A stretch of DNA of 64,000 bases, taken from the NCBI RefSeq assembly GCF_000282495.1, contig NZ_AKJE01000040.1, positions 1 through 64,000 on the forward strand, in the 5' to 3' direction. The translations under genes were made by a program, and so were the position numbers. Below are positions 35,206-46,130 of the stretch, piece after piece (position 1 is the stretch's first letter; the number at the start of each line of letters is the position of its first letter). Source of the DNA: Pseudomonas sp. GM79. Lineage in GTDB: Bacteria > Pseudomonadota > Gammaproteobacteria > Pseudomonadales > Pseudomonadaceae. The notes beneath the pieces are model-generated. The model worked only from the letters and a program-made list of their open reading frames with translations. It was not told where the DNA came from and ran no database searches.

Positions 35206-35221
35206 TTATGTTTAAACATAA
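35206..35221. promoter_or_regulatory. Perfect 16-bp palindrome, likely operator of the persulfide sensor
   Basis: TTATGTTTAAACATAA is a perfect palindrome in the divergent gap between the ArsR-family gene and the persulfide dioxygenase. Its AT-rich form and position suit a BigR/SqrR-type operator controlling both directions. Confidence 0.65.
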
Positions 35222-35272
35222 AGTGTTGCAACCGGTTATTGTCCTCCCGCCCCTTTCCACAGGTTCGTACCC

Positions 35273-36136
35273 ATGTCTGCGTTGATTGAAGCCTTCCTCG
35301 ACCCCGCCTCGTCGACCTACAGCTACGTGATCTACGAGCACGATGGCGGGCACTGCGCGATTGTCGACCCGGTGCTGGATTACGACCCCGCCGCCGGGCG
35401 CACCGCGACCATCCAGGCCGACAAAATCATCGCCTTCGTGCGCGAACATCAGTTGCAGGTGCAATGGCTGCTGGAAACCCACGCCCATGCCGATCACCTG
35501 TCGGCCGCGCCTTATCTGCGTCGGGAATTGGGGGGCAAGATTGCGATTGGTGAGTCGATCAGCAAGGTTCAGGACGTGTTCAAGACGCTGTTCAATCTGG
35601 AGCCGGAGTTTAGCGTCGATGGTTCACAGTTCGATCATCTGTTCGCGCCGGACGAGTCATTCCGGATCGGCAATCTCAAGGCCACGGCCCTGCATGTGCC
35701 CGGGCATACCCCGGCGGACATGGCCTATTTGATCGACGGCGATGTGATTCTGGTGGGCGATAGTTTGTTCATGCCGGACGTCGGCACCGCGCGTTGCGAC
35801 TTCCCTGGCGGCAACGCCAACCAGATGTTTGCCTCGATCCACAAACTGCTGGCCTTCCCCGCCAGCGTTCGCCTCTATGTCTGCCACGATTACCCGCCCA
35901 CCGGCCGCGCCCCGCAATGCCAGAGTACGGTCGGCGAGCAGCGCAAAAGCAACATCCATATTCACGATGGCATTGATGAGGCCACCTTCGTCGCCATGCG
36001 CACCCGGCGCGATGCCGGGTTGGGCATGCCGACGTTGTTGTTGCCGGCGATTCAGGTGAATGTGCGGGCGGGGAATTTGCCGCCGGCGGAAGAGAATGGC
36101 GTGACTTACCTGAAGATTCCGATTAACAAGCTGTAA
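35273..36136 (+). CDS. Persulfide dioxygenase-type MBL hydrolase (Blh/ETHE1 family)
   Basis: Metallo-beta-lactamase-fold non-haem iron enzyme, 287 aa, that would oxidise glutathione persulfide to sulfite. Motifs: THAHADHLSAA, the HVPGHTPADMAY histidine, VGDSLFMPDVGTARCDFPGG and YVCHDYPP, all typical of bacterial persulfide dioxygenases of the Blh branch. It is divergent from the BigR-like sensor, as in other sulfide-detoxification loci. Confidence 0.88.
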   Translation: MSALIEAFLDPASSTYSYVIYEHDGGHCAIVDPVLDYDPAAGRTATIQADKIIAFVREHQLQVQWLLETHAHADHLSAAPYLRRELGGKIAIGESISKVQDVFKTLFNLEPEFSVDGSQFDHLFAPDESFRIGNLKATALHVPGHTPADMAYLIDGDVILVGDSLFMPDVGTARCDFPGGNANQMFASIHKLLAFPASVRLYVCHDYPPTGRAPQCQSTVGEQRKSNIHIHDGIDEATFVAMRTRRDAGLGMPTLLLPAIQVNVRAGNLPPAEENGVTYLKIPINKL

Positions 36137-36141
36137 ATCAA

Positions 36142-36250
36142 GATCAAAAGATCGCAGCCTTCGGCAGCTCCTACGGGGCCGGATGCATCCGCAAGACCAC
36201 GGTGCATGCGATCAATGTAGGAGCTGGCGAAGCCTGCGATATTTTGATCT
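36142..36250. repeat. Inverted pair of the GATCGCAGCC repeat family
   Basis: AAAAGATCGCAGCCTTCGGC at about 36145 and a diverged inverse GGCGAAGCCTGCGATATTTT at about 36225-36244 flank a GC-rich centre. It is the same family as 7376-7485 and lies between the dioxygenase and bkdR. Confidence 0.7.
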
Positions 36251-36739
36251 TCAATTGGCCAGGGTCAACCCATTCGCCGGCAACGGCAGCGCCGTCTTAT
36301 ACCGCACCTGCTTGAGCGCAAAGCTCGAACGGATGTTCGCCACCCCCGGCACTTTGGTCAAAAAATCCATCATGAAGCGCTCCAGCGACTGAATGGTCGG
36401 CACCAGTACGCGGATCAGATAGTCCGGGTCGCCGGCCATCAAATAGCACTCCATCACTTCCGGGCGATCCGAGATCGCCTCTTCGAAATGCTGCAACGCC
36501 TCCTCCACCTGTTTCTCCAGGCTGACGTGAATGAACACATTCACATGCAGCCCCAACAGTTCGGCATCGAGCAGGGTCACTTGCTCACGAATCAGCCCTA
36601 GTTCTTCCATCGCCTTGACCCGGTTGAAGCACGGCGTCGGCGACAGGTTCACCGAGCGCGCAAGGTCGGCGTTGGTGATGCGCGCGTTCTCCTGAAGGCT
36701 GTTGAGAATGCCGATATCGGTACGGTCCAGTTTGCGCAT
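36251..36739 (-). CDS. bkdR: Lrp/AsnC-family activator BkdR
   Basis: Leucine-responsive type regulator, 162 aa: N-terminal HTH ([45 protein letters not shown]) and a C-terminal ACT-like RAM domain ([21 protein letters not shown]). It is divergent from bkdA1 with a 185-base AT-rich gap holding the promoters. BkdR of P. putida activates the bkd operon in response to branched-chain amino acids; identity in sequence and position is clear. Confidence 0.93.
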   Translation of the reverse strand: MRKLDRTDIGILNSLQENARITNADLARSVNLSPTPCFNRVKAMEELGLIREQVTLLDAELLGLHVNVFIHVSLEKQVEEALQHFEEAISDRPEVMECYLMAGDPDYLIRVLVPTIQSLERFMMDFLTKVPGVANIRSSFALKQVRYKTALPLPANGLTLAN

Positions 36740-36879
36740 GAGACAAAACCACCTGCTTTTTATGTTTATGCAGAATTTTTATCCTTAAATAACCTTATGC
36801 GCAACGAAACACAGAGAAATATTCTTCTGGGCCCGGCCTATGATTGTTGTAGGACAAGATTTCTTCTACCGAGGAATGA

Positions 36880-38160
<1,281 letters not shown>

Positions 38161-38161
38161 C

Positions 38162-39220
38162 ATGAACGATCACAACAACAAAATCGAGTTGGAAACCGCC
38201 ATGACCACGACCACCATGACCATGATCCAGGCCCTGCGCTCGGCCATGGATGTGATGCTTGAGCGTGACGATAACGTCGTGGTGTTCGGCCAGGACGTGG
38301 GCTACTTCGGCGGCGTGTTCCGTTGCACCGAAGGCCTGCAGAACAAGTACGGCACCTCCCGCGTATTCGACGCACCGATCTCTGAAAGCGGCATCGTTGG
38401 CGTCGCCGTGGGCATGGGCGCCTACGGTTTGCGGCCGGTGGCCGAGATCCAGTTCGCCGATTATGTTTACCCGGCGTCGGACCAGATCATTTCCGAAGCC
38501 GCCCGCCTGCGTTATCGCTCGGCCGGCGAGTTCACTGCGCCGATGACCCTGCGCATGCCATGCGGCGGCGGCATCTACGGCGGCCAGACCCACAGCCAGA
38601 GCATCGAGGCGATGTTCACCCAGGTCTGCGGTTTGCGCACGGTCATGCCGTCCAACCCTTACGACGCCAAAGGCCTGCTGATCGCCTCCATCGAAAACGA
38701 TGACCCGGTGATCTTCCTCGAGCCAAAACGCCTGTACAACGGCCCGTTCGACGGCCACCACGACCGTCCGGTAACCCCATGGTCGAAACACCCCGCCGCA
38801 CAAGTGCCGGACGGTTACTACACCGTGCCGCTGGATGTCGCTGCCATCGCTCGTCCGGGCAAGGACGTGACCATCCTGACTTACGGCACCACGGTTTATG
38901 TATCGCAAGTGGCCGCTGAAGAAACCGGTATCGACGCCGAGGTCATCGACCTGCGCAGCCTGTGGCCACTGGACCTGGACACCATCGTCAAGTCGGTGAA
39001 GAAAACCGGCCGTTGCGTGATCGTTCACGAAGCGACCCGCACCTGCGGCTTCGGCGCCGAACTGGTCGCGCTGGTGCAAGAGCATTGCTTCCACTACCTG
39101 GAAGCGCCTATCGAACGCGTCACCGGTTGGGACACTCCCTACCCGCACGCGCAAGAGTGGGCGTATTTCCCTGGTCCGTCCCGTGTGGGCGCGGCTTTGC
39201 ATCGGGTTATGGAGGTCTGA
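38162..39220 (+). CDS. bkdA2: Branched-chain 2-oxoacid dehydrogenase E1 beta
   Basis: Beta subunit of the E1 heterotetramer, 352 aa. Family sequences are FGQDVGYFGGVFRCTEGLQ, FDAPISESGIVGVAVGMGAYGLRPVAEIQFADY and VHEATRTCGFGAEL. The ATG is one base past the bkdA1 stop. It ends directly before the bkdB start. Confidence 0.96.
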   Translation: MNDHNNKIELETAMTTTTMTMIQALRSAMDVMLERDDNVVVFGQDVGYFGGVFRCTEGLQNKYGTSRVFDAPISESGIVGVAVGMGAYGLRPVAEIQFADYVYPASDQIISEAARLRYRSAGEFTAPMTLRMPCGGGIYGGQTHSQSIEAMFTQVCGLRTVMPSNPYDAKGLLIASIENDDPVIFLEPKRLYNGPFDGHHDRPVTPWSKHPAAQVPDGYYTVPLDVAAIARPGKDVTILTYGTTVYVSQVAAEETGIDAEVIDLRSLWPLDLDTIVKSVKKTGRCVIVHEATRTCGFGAELVALVQEHCFHYLEAPIERVTGWDTPYPHAQEWAYFPGPSRVGAALHRVMEV

Positions 39221-40489
39221 ATGGGCACGCACGTTATCAAGATGCCGGACATTGGCGAAGGCATCGCAGAAGTTGAACTGTCTCAGTGGCACGTCAAGGT
39301 CGGCGACATGGTCGTCGAAGATCAGGTGCTGGCCGATGTCATGACCGACAAGGCGATGGTCGACATCCCGTCCCCGGTGCATGGCAAGGTGATTGCGCTG
39401 GGCGGCCAGCCTGGCGAAGTCATGGCAGTCGGCAGCATCCTGATCAGCATCGAAGTCGAAGGCGCGGGCAACGTTAAAGAGTCGGCTCAGCCAGTAGCGG
39501 TTAAAGAAGCACCCGCTGCAGCGCCTAAAGTTGAAGCCGTTGTTGAAAGCAAACCGGTTGCGGCGCCTCGCCCGGCCGCCGCGTGCCAAGGCCCGATGGT
39601 TGCCCGTGAAGCCGATGAGCGTCCACTGGCCTCCCCGGCCGTGCGCAAGCATGCGCTGGACCTCGGCATTCAATTGCGTCTGGTGCATGGCAGCGGCCCT
39701 GCCGGTCGGATTCTGCACGAAGATCTCGAAGCCTATCTGGCTCAGGGTCAGTCGAACGCATCGACCGCCACCGCCGCTTACGCCCAGCGTAACGACGAAG
39801 AGCAAATCCCGGTGATCGGCATGCGCCGCAAGATCGCCCAGCGCATGCAAGACGCCACCCAGCGTGCTGCCCACTTCAGTTACGTCGAGGAAATCGACGT
39901 CACTGCCGTGGAAGAACTGCGCGCACACTTGAACGAAAAACACGGTGCGACTCGCGGCAAGCTGACCTTGCTGCCATTCCTGGTCCGCGCGCTGGTCGTG
40001 GCTCTGCGCGACTTCCCGCAGATCAACGCCCGTTACGACGACGAAGCGCAAGTCATCACCCGCCTCGGCGCGGTGCATGTGGGCGTCGCCACCCAAGCCG
40101 ACATCGGTTTGATGGTGCCTGTTGTGCGCCATGCCGAAACCCGCAGCCTGTGGGACAGCGCCGCGGAAATCTCGCGTCTGGCCACCGCTGCGCGCACTGG
40201 CAAGGCCAGCCGCGATGAGCTGTCCGGCTCGACCATCACCCTGACCAGCCTCGGCGCCTTGGGTGGCATCGTTAGCACCCCGGTGCTGAACCTGCCGGAA
40301 GTGGCGATCGTCGGCGTGAACAAAATCGTCGAACGGCCGATGGTCGTCAAAGGCCAGATCGTGATCCGCAAGATGATGAACCTCTCCAGCTCCTTCGATC
40401 ACCGCGTGGTCGATGGCATGGACGCGGCGCAATTCATCCAGGCCGTTCGTGGTCTGCTCGAACAACCTGCGACGCTGTTCGTTGAATAA
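39221..40489 (+). CDS. bkdB: Branched-chain 2-oxoacid dehydrogenase E2 (dihydrolipoyl transacylase)
   Basis: Core acyltransferase, 422 aa. Domains in order: lipoyl domain with the lipoyl-lysine in VMTDKAMVDIPS (about residue 44), Ala/Pro-rich linker, peripheral-subunit-binding domain (LASPAVRKHALDLGI, about 127-160), and a catalytic domain with the DHRVVDG active-site motif near residue 393. Begins immediately after the bkdA2 stop. Confidence 0.96.
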   Translation: MGTHVIKMPDIGEGIAEVELSQWHVKVGDMVVEDQVLADVMTDKAMVDIPSPVHGKVIALGGQPGEVMAVGSILISIEVEGAGNVKESAQPVAVKEAPAAAPKVEAVVESKPVAAPRPAAACQGPMVAREADERPLASPAVRKHALDLGIQLRLVHGSGPAGRILHEDLEAYLAQGQSNASTATAAYAQRNDEEQIPVIGMRRKIAQRMQDATQRAAHFSYVEEIDVTAVEELRAHLNEKHGATRGKLTLLPFLVRALVVALRDFPQINARYDDEAQVITRLGAVHVGVATQADIGLMVPVVRHAETRSLWDSAAEISRLATAARTGKASRDELSGSTITLTSLGALGGIVSTPVLNLPEVAIVGVNKIVERPMVVKGQIVIRKMMNLSSSFDHRVVDGMDAAQFIQAVRGLLEQPATLFVE

Positions 40490-40507
40490 GCATTTGTGGA
40501 GCAAGGC

Positions 40508-41890
40508 ATGCAAACTCTGAACACCACGCTGCTAATCATCGGCGGCGGCCCTGGCGGTTATGTGACGGCAATCCGTGCCGGCCAACTGGGCATTTCGACC
40601 ATTCTGGTGGAAGGCCAATCGTTGGGCGGCACCTGCCTGAACATCGGCTGCATTCCGTCGAAGGCGTTGATTCACGTCGCCGAACAGTTCCACCAGACGC
40701 AGCACCACAGCCAACACTCGGCGCTGGGCATCAGCGTATCGGCGCCGACCCTGGACATCAGCAAGAGCGTCGAGTGGAAGGACGGTATCGTTGATCGCCT
40801 GACCACCGGCGTTTCGGCGCTGCTGAAGAAGCACAAGGTCCAGGTCATTCAAGGCTGGGCCAAAGTGATTGACGGCAAGACCGTTGAAGTCGGCGACACG
40901 CGCATTCAGTGCGAGCACCTGGTATTGGCCACCGGTTCGAAAAGCGTGAACCTGCCGATGCTGCCGATTGGCGGGCCGATCATTTCTTCTACCGAAGCCC
41001 TCGCGCCGACGTCCGTGCCGAAACGGCTGATTGTAGTCGGCGGCGGTTACATCGGTCTGGAGTTGGGGATTGCTTATCGCAAGCTCGGCGCCGAGGTCAG
41101 TGTGGTCGAGGCGCAGGATCGTATCCTGCCGGCTTATGACGCCGAGCTGACCCATCCAGTGCATGAAGCACTCAAGCAATTGGACGTGAAGCTTTACTTG
41201 AAGCACAGCGTTCAAGGATTTGATTTTATTAACAATACACTGCAAGTTATTGACCCGAGCGGCGATAGCCTGAACCTGAAAACCGATCAGGTGCTGGTGG
41301 CCGTCGGTCGCAAACCCAACACTCAAGGCTGGAACCTCGAAGCCTTGAATCTGGACATGAACGGTTCGGCGATCAAGATCGACAACCGTTGCCAGACCAG
41401 CATGCGCAACGTCTACGCCATCGGCGACTTGAGCGGCGAACCGATGCTAGCCCACCGGGCCATGGCTCAGGGCGAGATGGTTGCCGAGCTGATCAGCGGC
41501 AAACACCGCGAATTCAACCCGACGGCCATCGCCGCCGTGTGCTTCACCGACCCGGAACTGGTGGTAGTCGGCAAGACCCCGGACGAGGCCAAGGCTGCGG
41601 GGCTGGACTGCATCGTGTCGAGTTTCCCGTTCGCCGCCAATGGCCGGGCGATGACGCTGGAATCGAGAAGCGGCTTCGTGCGGGTCGTGGCGCGCCGTGA
41701 CAATCATGTGATTGTTGGCTGGCAGGCGGTGGGTGTGGGCGTGTCGGAGTTGTCGACGGCGTTTGGCCAGAGCCTGGAAATGGGCGCTCGTCTGGAAGAC
41801 ATCGCCGGCACCATCCACGCGCATCCGACGCTGGGCGAAGCGGTGCAGGAAGCGGCGTTGCGTGCCCTTGGTCACGCGCTGCATCTGTAA
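40508..41890 (+). CDS. lpdV: Dihydrolipoyl dehydrogenase E3 of the branched-chain complex (LPD-val)
   Basis: FAD-dependent dihydrolipoamide dehydrogenase, 460 aa, that reoxidises the E2 lipoyl group. FAD loop [19 protein letters not shown], redox disulfide [16 protein letters not shown] loop [12 protein letters not shown] and C-terminal [15 protein letters not shown] with the catalytic histidine. A GTG at 40496 is open too, but the ATG at 40508 has GGAG about 6 bases upstream. Last gene of the bkd operon. Confidence 0.96.
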   Translation: MQTLNTTLLIIGGGPGGYVTAIRAGQLGISTILVEGQSLGGTCLNIGCIPSKALIHVAEQFHQTQHHSQHSALGISVSAPTLDISKSVEWKDGIVDRLTTGVSALLKKHKVQVIQGWAKVIDGKTVEVGDTRIQCEHLVLATGSKSVNLPMLPIGGPIISSTEALAPTSVPKRLIVVGGGYIGLELGIAYRKLGAEVSVVEAQDRILPAYDAELTHPVHEALKQLDVKLYLKHSVQGFDFINNTLQVIDPSGDSLNLKTDQVLVAVGRKPNTQGWNLEALNLDMNGSAIKIDNRCQTSMRNVYAIGDLSGEPMLAHRAMAQGEMVAELISGKHREFNPTAIAAVCFTDPELVVVGKTPDEAKAAGLDCIVSSFPFAANGRAMTLESRSGFVRVVARRDNHVIVGWQAVGVGVSELSTAFGQSLEMGARLEDIAGTIHAHPTLGEAVQEAALRALGHALHL

Positions 41891-41919
41891 CCCAGGGAGA
41901 TTGATGGCGTAGGTGATGG

Positions 41920-42017
41920 CCTCTTCGCGAGCAAGCCCGCTCCCACATTGGATTTGTGGTGTTTGTAGCCGCTGTGGCAACCACAGATCGAATGTGGGAG
42001 CGGGCTTGCTCGCGAAT
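41920..42017. repeat. REP pair
   Basis: Inverted REP copies after the bkd operon and before the ilvE promoter. Confidence 0.9.
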
Positions 42018-42161
42018 TCTCAAGGTCGACATTATTTATATGCCAATCACCCGATAGTCCGGGCTGCGAAATGGGCCCGGAATGAAGTATTGTTGTCCCC
42101 ATCCAGAAAAATGTCAGAAGCCTTGAACCGTTTCGGCGGTTGTTAAGTGATAGAGGGTGTC

Positions 42162-43181
42162 ATGGGTAACGAAAGCATCAATTGGGACAAGCTGGGTTTT
42201 GACTACATCAAGACAGACAAGCGCTATCTGTCGCACTGGCGTAATGGCGAGTGGGACAAAGGCACCCTGACCGAAGACAACGTGCTGCACATCAGCGAAG
42301 GCTCCACTGCCCTTCACTATGGCCAGCAGTGCTTCGAAGGCCTGAAGGCCTACCGCTGCAAGGACGGTTCGATCAACCTGTTCCGCCCGGACCAGAACGC
42401 CGCACGCATGCAACGCAGCTGCGCGCGCCTGCTGATGCCGCAGGTGTCCACCGAACAGTTCGTCGAAGCGTGCAAGGAAGTGGTGCGTGCCAACGAGCGT
42501 TTCATCCCGCCTTACGGCACTGGCGGCGCGCTGTACCTGCGCCCGTTCGTGATCGGCGTGGGTGACAACATCGGCGTGCGTACCGCGCCCGAGTTCATCT
42601 TCTCGATCTTCTGCATCCCGGTCGGCGCTTACTTCAAGGGCGGTTTGACCCCGCACAACTTCCTGATCTCCAGCTACGACCGTGCCGCCCCACAAGGCAC
42701 CGGTGCGGCCAAGGTCGGTGGCAACTATGCCGCCAGCCTGATGCCGGGTTCCCAGGCCAAGAAGGCGCACTTCGCCGACTGCATCTATCTGGACCCGCTG
42801 ACCCACACCAAAATCGAAGAAGTCGGCTCGGCCAACTTCTTCGGGATCACCCACGACAACAAGTTCGTCACCCCGAACTCCCCTTCGGTGTTGCCGGGCA
42901 TCACCCGTCTGTCGTTGATCGAGCTGGCCAAAACCCGTCTGGGCCTGGAAGTGGTCGAAGGTGACGTGTTCATCGACAAGCTGTCCGACTTCAAGGAAGC
43001 CGGCGCTTGCGGTACTGCCGCCGTGATCACCCCGATCGGCGGTATCAGCTACAACGACAAACTGCACGTGTTCCACAGCGAAACCGAAGTCGGCCCGATC
43101 ACCCAGAAGCTCTACAAAGAGCTGACCGGTGTACAGACCGGCGACGTCGAAGCGCCAGCAGGCTGGATCGTCAAGGTTTGA
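42162..43181 (+). CDS. ilvE: Branched-chain amino acid aminotransferase
   Basis: Fold-type IV PLP aminotransferase, 339 aa, interconverting branched-chain amino and 2-oxo acids. Substrate-loop sequence LHYGQQCFEGLKAYR, PLP-lysine in GTGAAKVGGNYAASL, and GSANFFGI with GTAAVITPIGGI near the end. A GTG at 42147 is in frame, but the ATG at 42162 with GAGGG at the right distance fits the family start MGNESINWDKLGF. It supplies the substrates of the adjacent bkd complex. A strong terminator follows. Confidence 0.94.
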   Translation: MGNESINWDKLGFDYIKTDKRYLSHWRNGEWDKGTLTEDNVLHISEGSTALHYGQQCFEGLKAYRCKDGSINLFRPDQNAARMQRSCARLLMPQVSTEQFVEACKEVVRANERFIPPYGTGGALYLRPFVIGVGDNIGVRTAPEFIFSIFCIPVGAYFKGGLTPHNFLISSYDRAAPQGTGAAKVGGNYAASLMPGSQAKKAHFADCIYLDPLTHTKIEEVGSANFFGITHDNKFVTPNSPSVLPGITRLSLIELAKTRLGLEVVEGDVFIDKLSDFKEAGACGTAAVITPIGGISYNDKLHVFHSETEVGPITQKLYKELTGVQTGDVEAPAGWIVKV

Positions 43182-43207
43182 TTTGACGCGACTGTCCGCT
43201 TGAACAT

Positions 43208-43246
43208 AAAAGCCCGGCCATCACGTTGAAGGCCGGGCTTTTTTTC
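43208..43246 (+). terminator. Rho-independent terminator of ilvE
   Basis: AAAGCCCGGCC and GGCCGGGCTTT form an 11-bp stem around an 11-base loop, followed by a run of T. Confidence 0.93.
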
Positions 43247-43316
43247 GTCAGCGAATCGTGGAAAAGGTCACTAGACTTGCCACGTCCAACAGCCATCAAC
43301 GGGCGCCATCAAAACC

Positions 43317-43658
43317 ATGGGAAAACTCTGGCGAAAGTATCTGGCCTTGCTGGACACCGACTTCACCACGCAAGTGTTCGACAACATCAAGAACCTGCTG
43401 GTGTGTGCGCTGATGTTTGCGGCGGGCACCAACGCGTTGCACAGCGATCAGTACTTGTTTATGGGGTTTCTCACCTCAAGCCTCGCCGGCTGGGGGTTGA
43501 TCCTGCTGTCAGCAGTGCTGATGCTGCTTAATGTCAGCGACGGCCTGCGTCGGCTGTCCAGGTTGCCGTATCACACGGCGTTTCAGATCATTCTGTTTCT
43601 GGTCTACCTGGTGCTGGCGGTGCGGGTGGTGGAGATTGTCTGGAATTTCAGGGCGTAG
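43317..43658 (+). CDS. Small inner-membrane protein, unknown function
   Basis: 113 aa with three hydrophobic stretches (about 26-44, 48-72 and 87-108), MGKLWRKYLALLDTDFTTQ at the start and a short basic loop LRRLSRLPYH. The convergent LysR gene overlaps its last 11 bases. I do not recognise a characterised family, but codon use and the compact position after a terminator suggest a real gene. Confidence 0.7.
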   Translation: MGKLWRKYLALLDTDFTTQVFDNIKNLLVCALMFAAGTNALHSDQYLFMGFLTSSLAGWGLILLSAVLMLLNVSDGLRRLSRLPYHTAFQIILFLVYLVLAVRVVEIVWNFRA

Positions 43659-44574
43659 CGGTCACAGCACCAGGTGTTTGCCAATGCAGCTCATCTTGAG
43701 CAATGCGGGCAAACATCCACTCCACAAACACCCGTGTCTGCGCCGTCACGTCCGGTGCAACGCCGTAGTAATAACGCGGCAACGGCAGACGCAACTCGGG
43801 TAACGGGCAAATCAGGCGTCCGCTCGAGAGGTGAGTGCCCAGCAAAGAGGTTGGGCACAGGGCGATACCCTGTCCATCCACGGCAGCCTGAAGCGCCAGG
43901 TGCATGTGATCAAACTGCCGGGTTACCTGAGTGGCTGACTGGCTTTGACCAAAGTGCATGGCCCAATTGTGCCAGTCTTCGCGACGCGCCTTGACGGTCA
44001 GCAGCGTGTGCCGGCTCAGCGAAGTGAGGTCTTCAAGTGGCAGGCGCTCAATCAGCGATGGCGCCGCGACCAGCCATAGTTCGTCTTCGAAGAGCGGTCG
44101 CGCCTCAATCGCCGGTGCCCAGTCGTCACGCCCACGGCGAATGACGACATCGAACCCGTCGCGTGCCTGATCGGGTGCCTGGGTTTGAGTGATCACCTGC
44201 GGCTTGATGCCTGGGTGCTGCGCAACAAAATCCGCCAGCCTGGGCGTCAGCCAAAGCACGGCAAAGGACGGACGGACATTGATCTTCACGGTAGGCAGCG
44301 AGGCATGTTGCTTGAGCGCAGCGGCAGCGTTGGCGATCTGCGACAGCCCGGCGCTGACCTGCTCATAAAAGCGCTGGCCGGCCGGTGTCAGTACCGATTG
44401 ACGGATGCGCCGCTCGAACAGCAGCACGCCCAGGTACTCCTCAAGCAATTTGATGTGCCGGCTGACGGCACTGTGGCTGACATGCAGCTCTTCGGCCGCC
44501 AGCCTGAAGCTCTGATGACGAGCAGCAACGGCGAAGGCGCGAACAGCATTAAGAGGCGGTAGTTGATTTTTCAT
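43648..44574 (-). CDS. LysR-family regulator, GcvA-like
   Basis: 308 aa. N-terminal HTH (NAVRAFAVAARHQSFRLAAEELHVSHSAVSRHIKLLEEYLG) and a substrate-binding co-inducer domain with the GcvA/AmpR-type FVEWMFA ending. It is divergent from a LysE-family exporter 105 bases away, so local control of that exporter is likely. Inducer unknown. Confidence 0.85.
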   Translation of the reverse strand: MKNQLPPLNAVRAFAVAARHQSFRLAAEELHVSHSAVSRHIKLLEEYLGVLLFERRIRQSVLTPAGQRFYEQVSAGLSQIANAAAALKQHASLPTVKINVRPSFAVLWLTPRLADFVAQHPGIKPQVITQTQAPDQARDGFDVVIRRGRDDWAPAIEARPLFEDELWLVAAPSLIERLPLEDLTSLSRHTLLTVKARREDWHNWAMHFGQSQSATQVTRQFDHMHLALQAAVDGQGIALCPTSLLGTHLSSGRLICPLPELRLPLPRYYYGVAPDVTAQTRVFVEWMFARIAQDELHWQTPGAVTATP

Positions 44575-44679
44575 GGGTCTAATTTAGTCACCTATGCGCT
44601 TTAATTAAAGCGTTTGTCACGCCCGTCTCGCCACGCCAATCTGCCAGCACGCAGCCAGCGCCACCTGACGGAGCACGAC

Positions 44680-45288
44680 ATGAACAGCTACGGCCTCTTT
44701 GTACTTTTCGCCACCCTGACCATTTTGAGCCCGGGGCCTGGCGTGGTCCTGACCCTGTCCAACGCACTGCGTCACGGCTGGACCGGGGCGCTGCCGGGCA
44801 TTCTGGGAATTGCGTCAGGGGCATTCGTTGTCGCCGCCATCAGCGCCACCAGTGTCGGGCTGATACTCAGCACCTCCGCGAACGCCTTTACCGCGTTGAA
44901 ATACGCAGGGGCCGCCTATTTGTTGTACCTGGGCTACAAAAGCTGGCGCTCGGATCGTTTCAGTACGCTGCTTGAAACGCGCCCCTCAAGCCCTGGCTAT
45001 CGCTTCCTTGAAGCGGCTTCGATGCAGCTGTTGAACCCCAAGGCGGTGTTTTTCTTTCTGGCGGTGTTCCCGCAATTCATCGACACCTCGGCGCACTTCT
45101 ACACCCAGTTCATCAAACTGGTCGCTTCTTACGGCGTACTGGTGATTCTGGTGCATGGCAGCTATGCCTTGCTCGCCAATGCCGCCAAAGGCTGGTTGTC
45201 GAGCCCGAAGGGTTCCTGGCTGGCGGCGAAAGTCTCGGGCGTGACCTTCGCAGGCTTTGGCGTGCTCATGGCCTCGTCCAGTCGCTAA
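44680..45288 (+). CDS. LysE/RhtB-family amino acid exporter
   Basis: Inner-membrane exporter of 202 aa with six predicted helices and the family start LTILSPGPGVVLTLSNALRHG followed by GIASGAFVVAAISATSVG and NPKAVFFFLAVFPQF. The reading frame is open to 44614, but the ATG at 44680 after GGAG is the natural start. Its last four bases overlap the convergent ArsR-like gene. Substrate not identifiable from sequence. Confidence 0.87.
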   Translation: MNSYGLFVLFATLTILSPGPGVVLTLSNALRHGWTGALPGILGIASGAFVVAAISATSVGLILSTSANAFTALKYAGAAYLLYLGYKSWRSDRFSTLLETRPSSPGYRFLEAASMQLLNPKAVFFFLAVFPQFIDTSAHFYTQFIKLVASYGVLVILVHGSYALLANAAKGWLSSPKGSWLAAKVSGVTFAGFGVLMASSSR

Positions 45289-46049
45289 GCCGCAGGGCTG
45301 GCGATCGCGCGGCGCCTGGTCTCGGTGGACGCAGGTGGTGCTGTCGCTGCCTGAACCGGCAACTCAACGACGAACCGGCTACTGAGTTCCTTGCGCCCCA
45401 GTGCCGTCAACGCCAGCGCCCGACTGTCCAGGTCCTGCGTCACCCATTTGCGTTTGATCGCCATTTGCAGGAATGCCGCGCCCAAGGCACCGCCCAGGTG
45501 TGGCCGACGCATGCTCCAGTCCAGGCAGGGGCAGGCGAAGCGGCGGCGCAAGGTGCCGAGGTCTTTGACGTCGATGCCCAATCCTTCGAACAACGCTTCA
45601 CCACTGTCGCTCAGTCGATAAGCCTGCTCATCGGTTTCCAGCAACCACCCCGCTTCGATCATCCGGTCATGCAGCAATACCGCCAGCGTGCCGGCCATGT
45701 GGTCGTAGCAGGTGCGGGCGAATTGCAGGCGGTCGGGGGTTCGCGGGTTGAACGTCGGCGCGGCGTTCTGGCCGATCACCATCAGCGCTTCGAGTGCCTG
45801 GGCCACGCGCTTGTCCGCAAGACTGTAATAGCGATGGCGCCCCTGAACGTGCAATCGCACCAGCGCCAGCTCCTTGAGCTTGGCCAGATGAGCACTGGCG
45901 GTCGAGGCGCTGACTTCGGCAATCGTCGCCAGCTCGGTGCTGGTACGGGCGTGGCCGTCCATCAGCGAACAGAGGATTTTCGTTCGGGCAGGTTCCGCGA
46001 TGGCGGCAGCCACTTGAGAGACGCCGATGTCGTGTTGTTCTGCGTTCAT
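45285..46049 (-). CDS. ArsR-like winged-helix regulator
   Basis: 254 aa: N-terminal ArsR-type HTH (TSTELATIAEVSASTASAHLAKLKELALV) and a long C-terminal domain of about 150 residues containing CPCLDWSMRRPHLGGALGAAF, typical of the longer regulators of this family. Divergent from the P450 gene across 81 bases, suggesting that it controls it. The cysteine pair in ACPCLD may bind metal; this is speculative. Confidence 0.82.
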   Translation of the reverse strand: MNAEQHDIGVSQVAAAIAEPARTKILCSLMDGHARTSTELATIAEVSASTASAHLAKLKELALVRLHVQGRHRYYSLADKRVAQALEALMVIGQNAAPTFNPRTPDRLQFARTCYDHMAGTLAVLLHDRMIEAGWLLETDEQAYRLSDSGEALFEGLGIDVKDLGTLRRRFACPCLDWSMRRPHLGGALGAAFLQMAIKRKWVTQDLDSRALALTALGRKELSSRFVVELPVQAATAPPASTETRRRAIASPAA

Positions 46050-46130
46050 ATTTCGCTCCCGGACGAATCAAGGCCCTTTCGGACTGGAGATAGTAGCAAC
46101 ACTTTCCAACCACCGATAAGGCTGTACCCC

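Noticed and set aside
35169..35231. Longer N-terminus of the ArsR-family sensor
   Set aside because: The extra codons cover the perfect palindrome likely to be its operator, and the internal ATG at 35168 has an acceptable ribosome site.
45465..46130. Long upstream extension of the P450 reading frame
   Set aside because: It is antisense to the ArsR-like gene; the P450 family start is the ATG at 46131.
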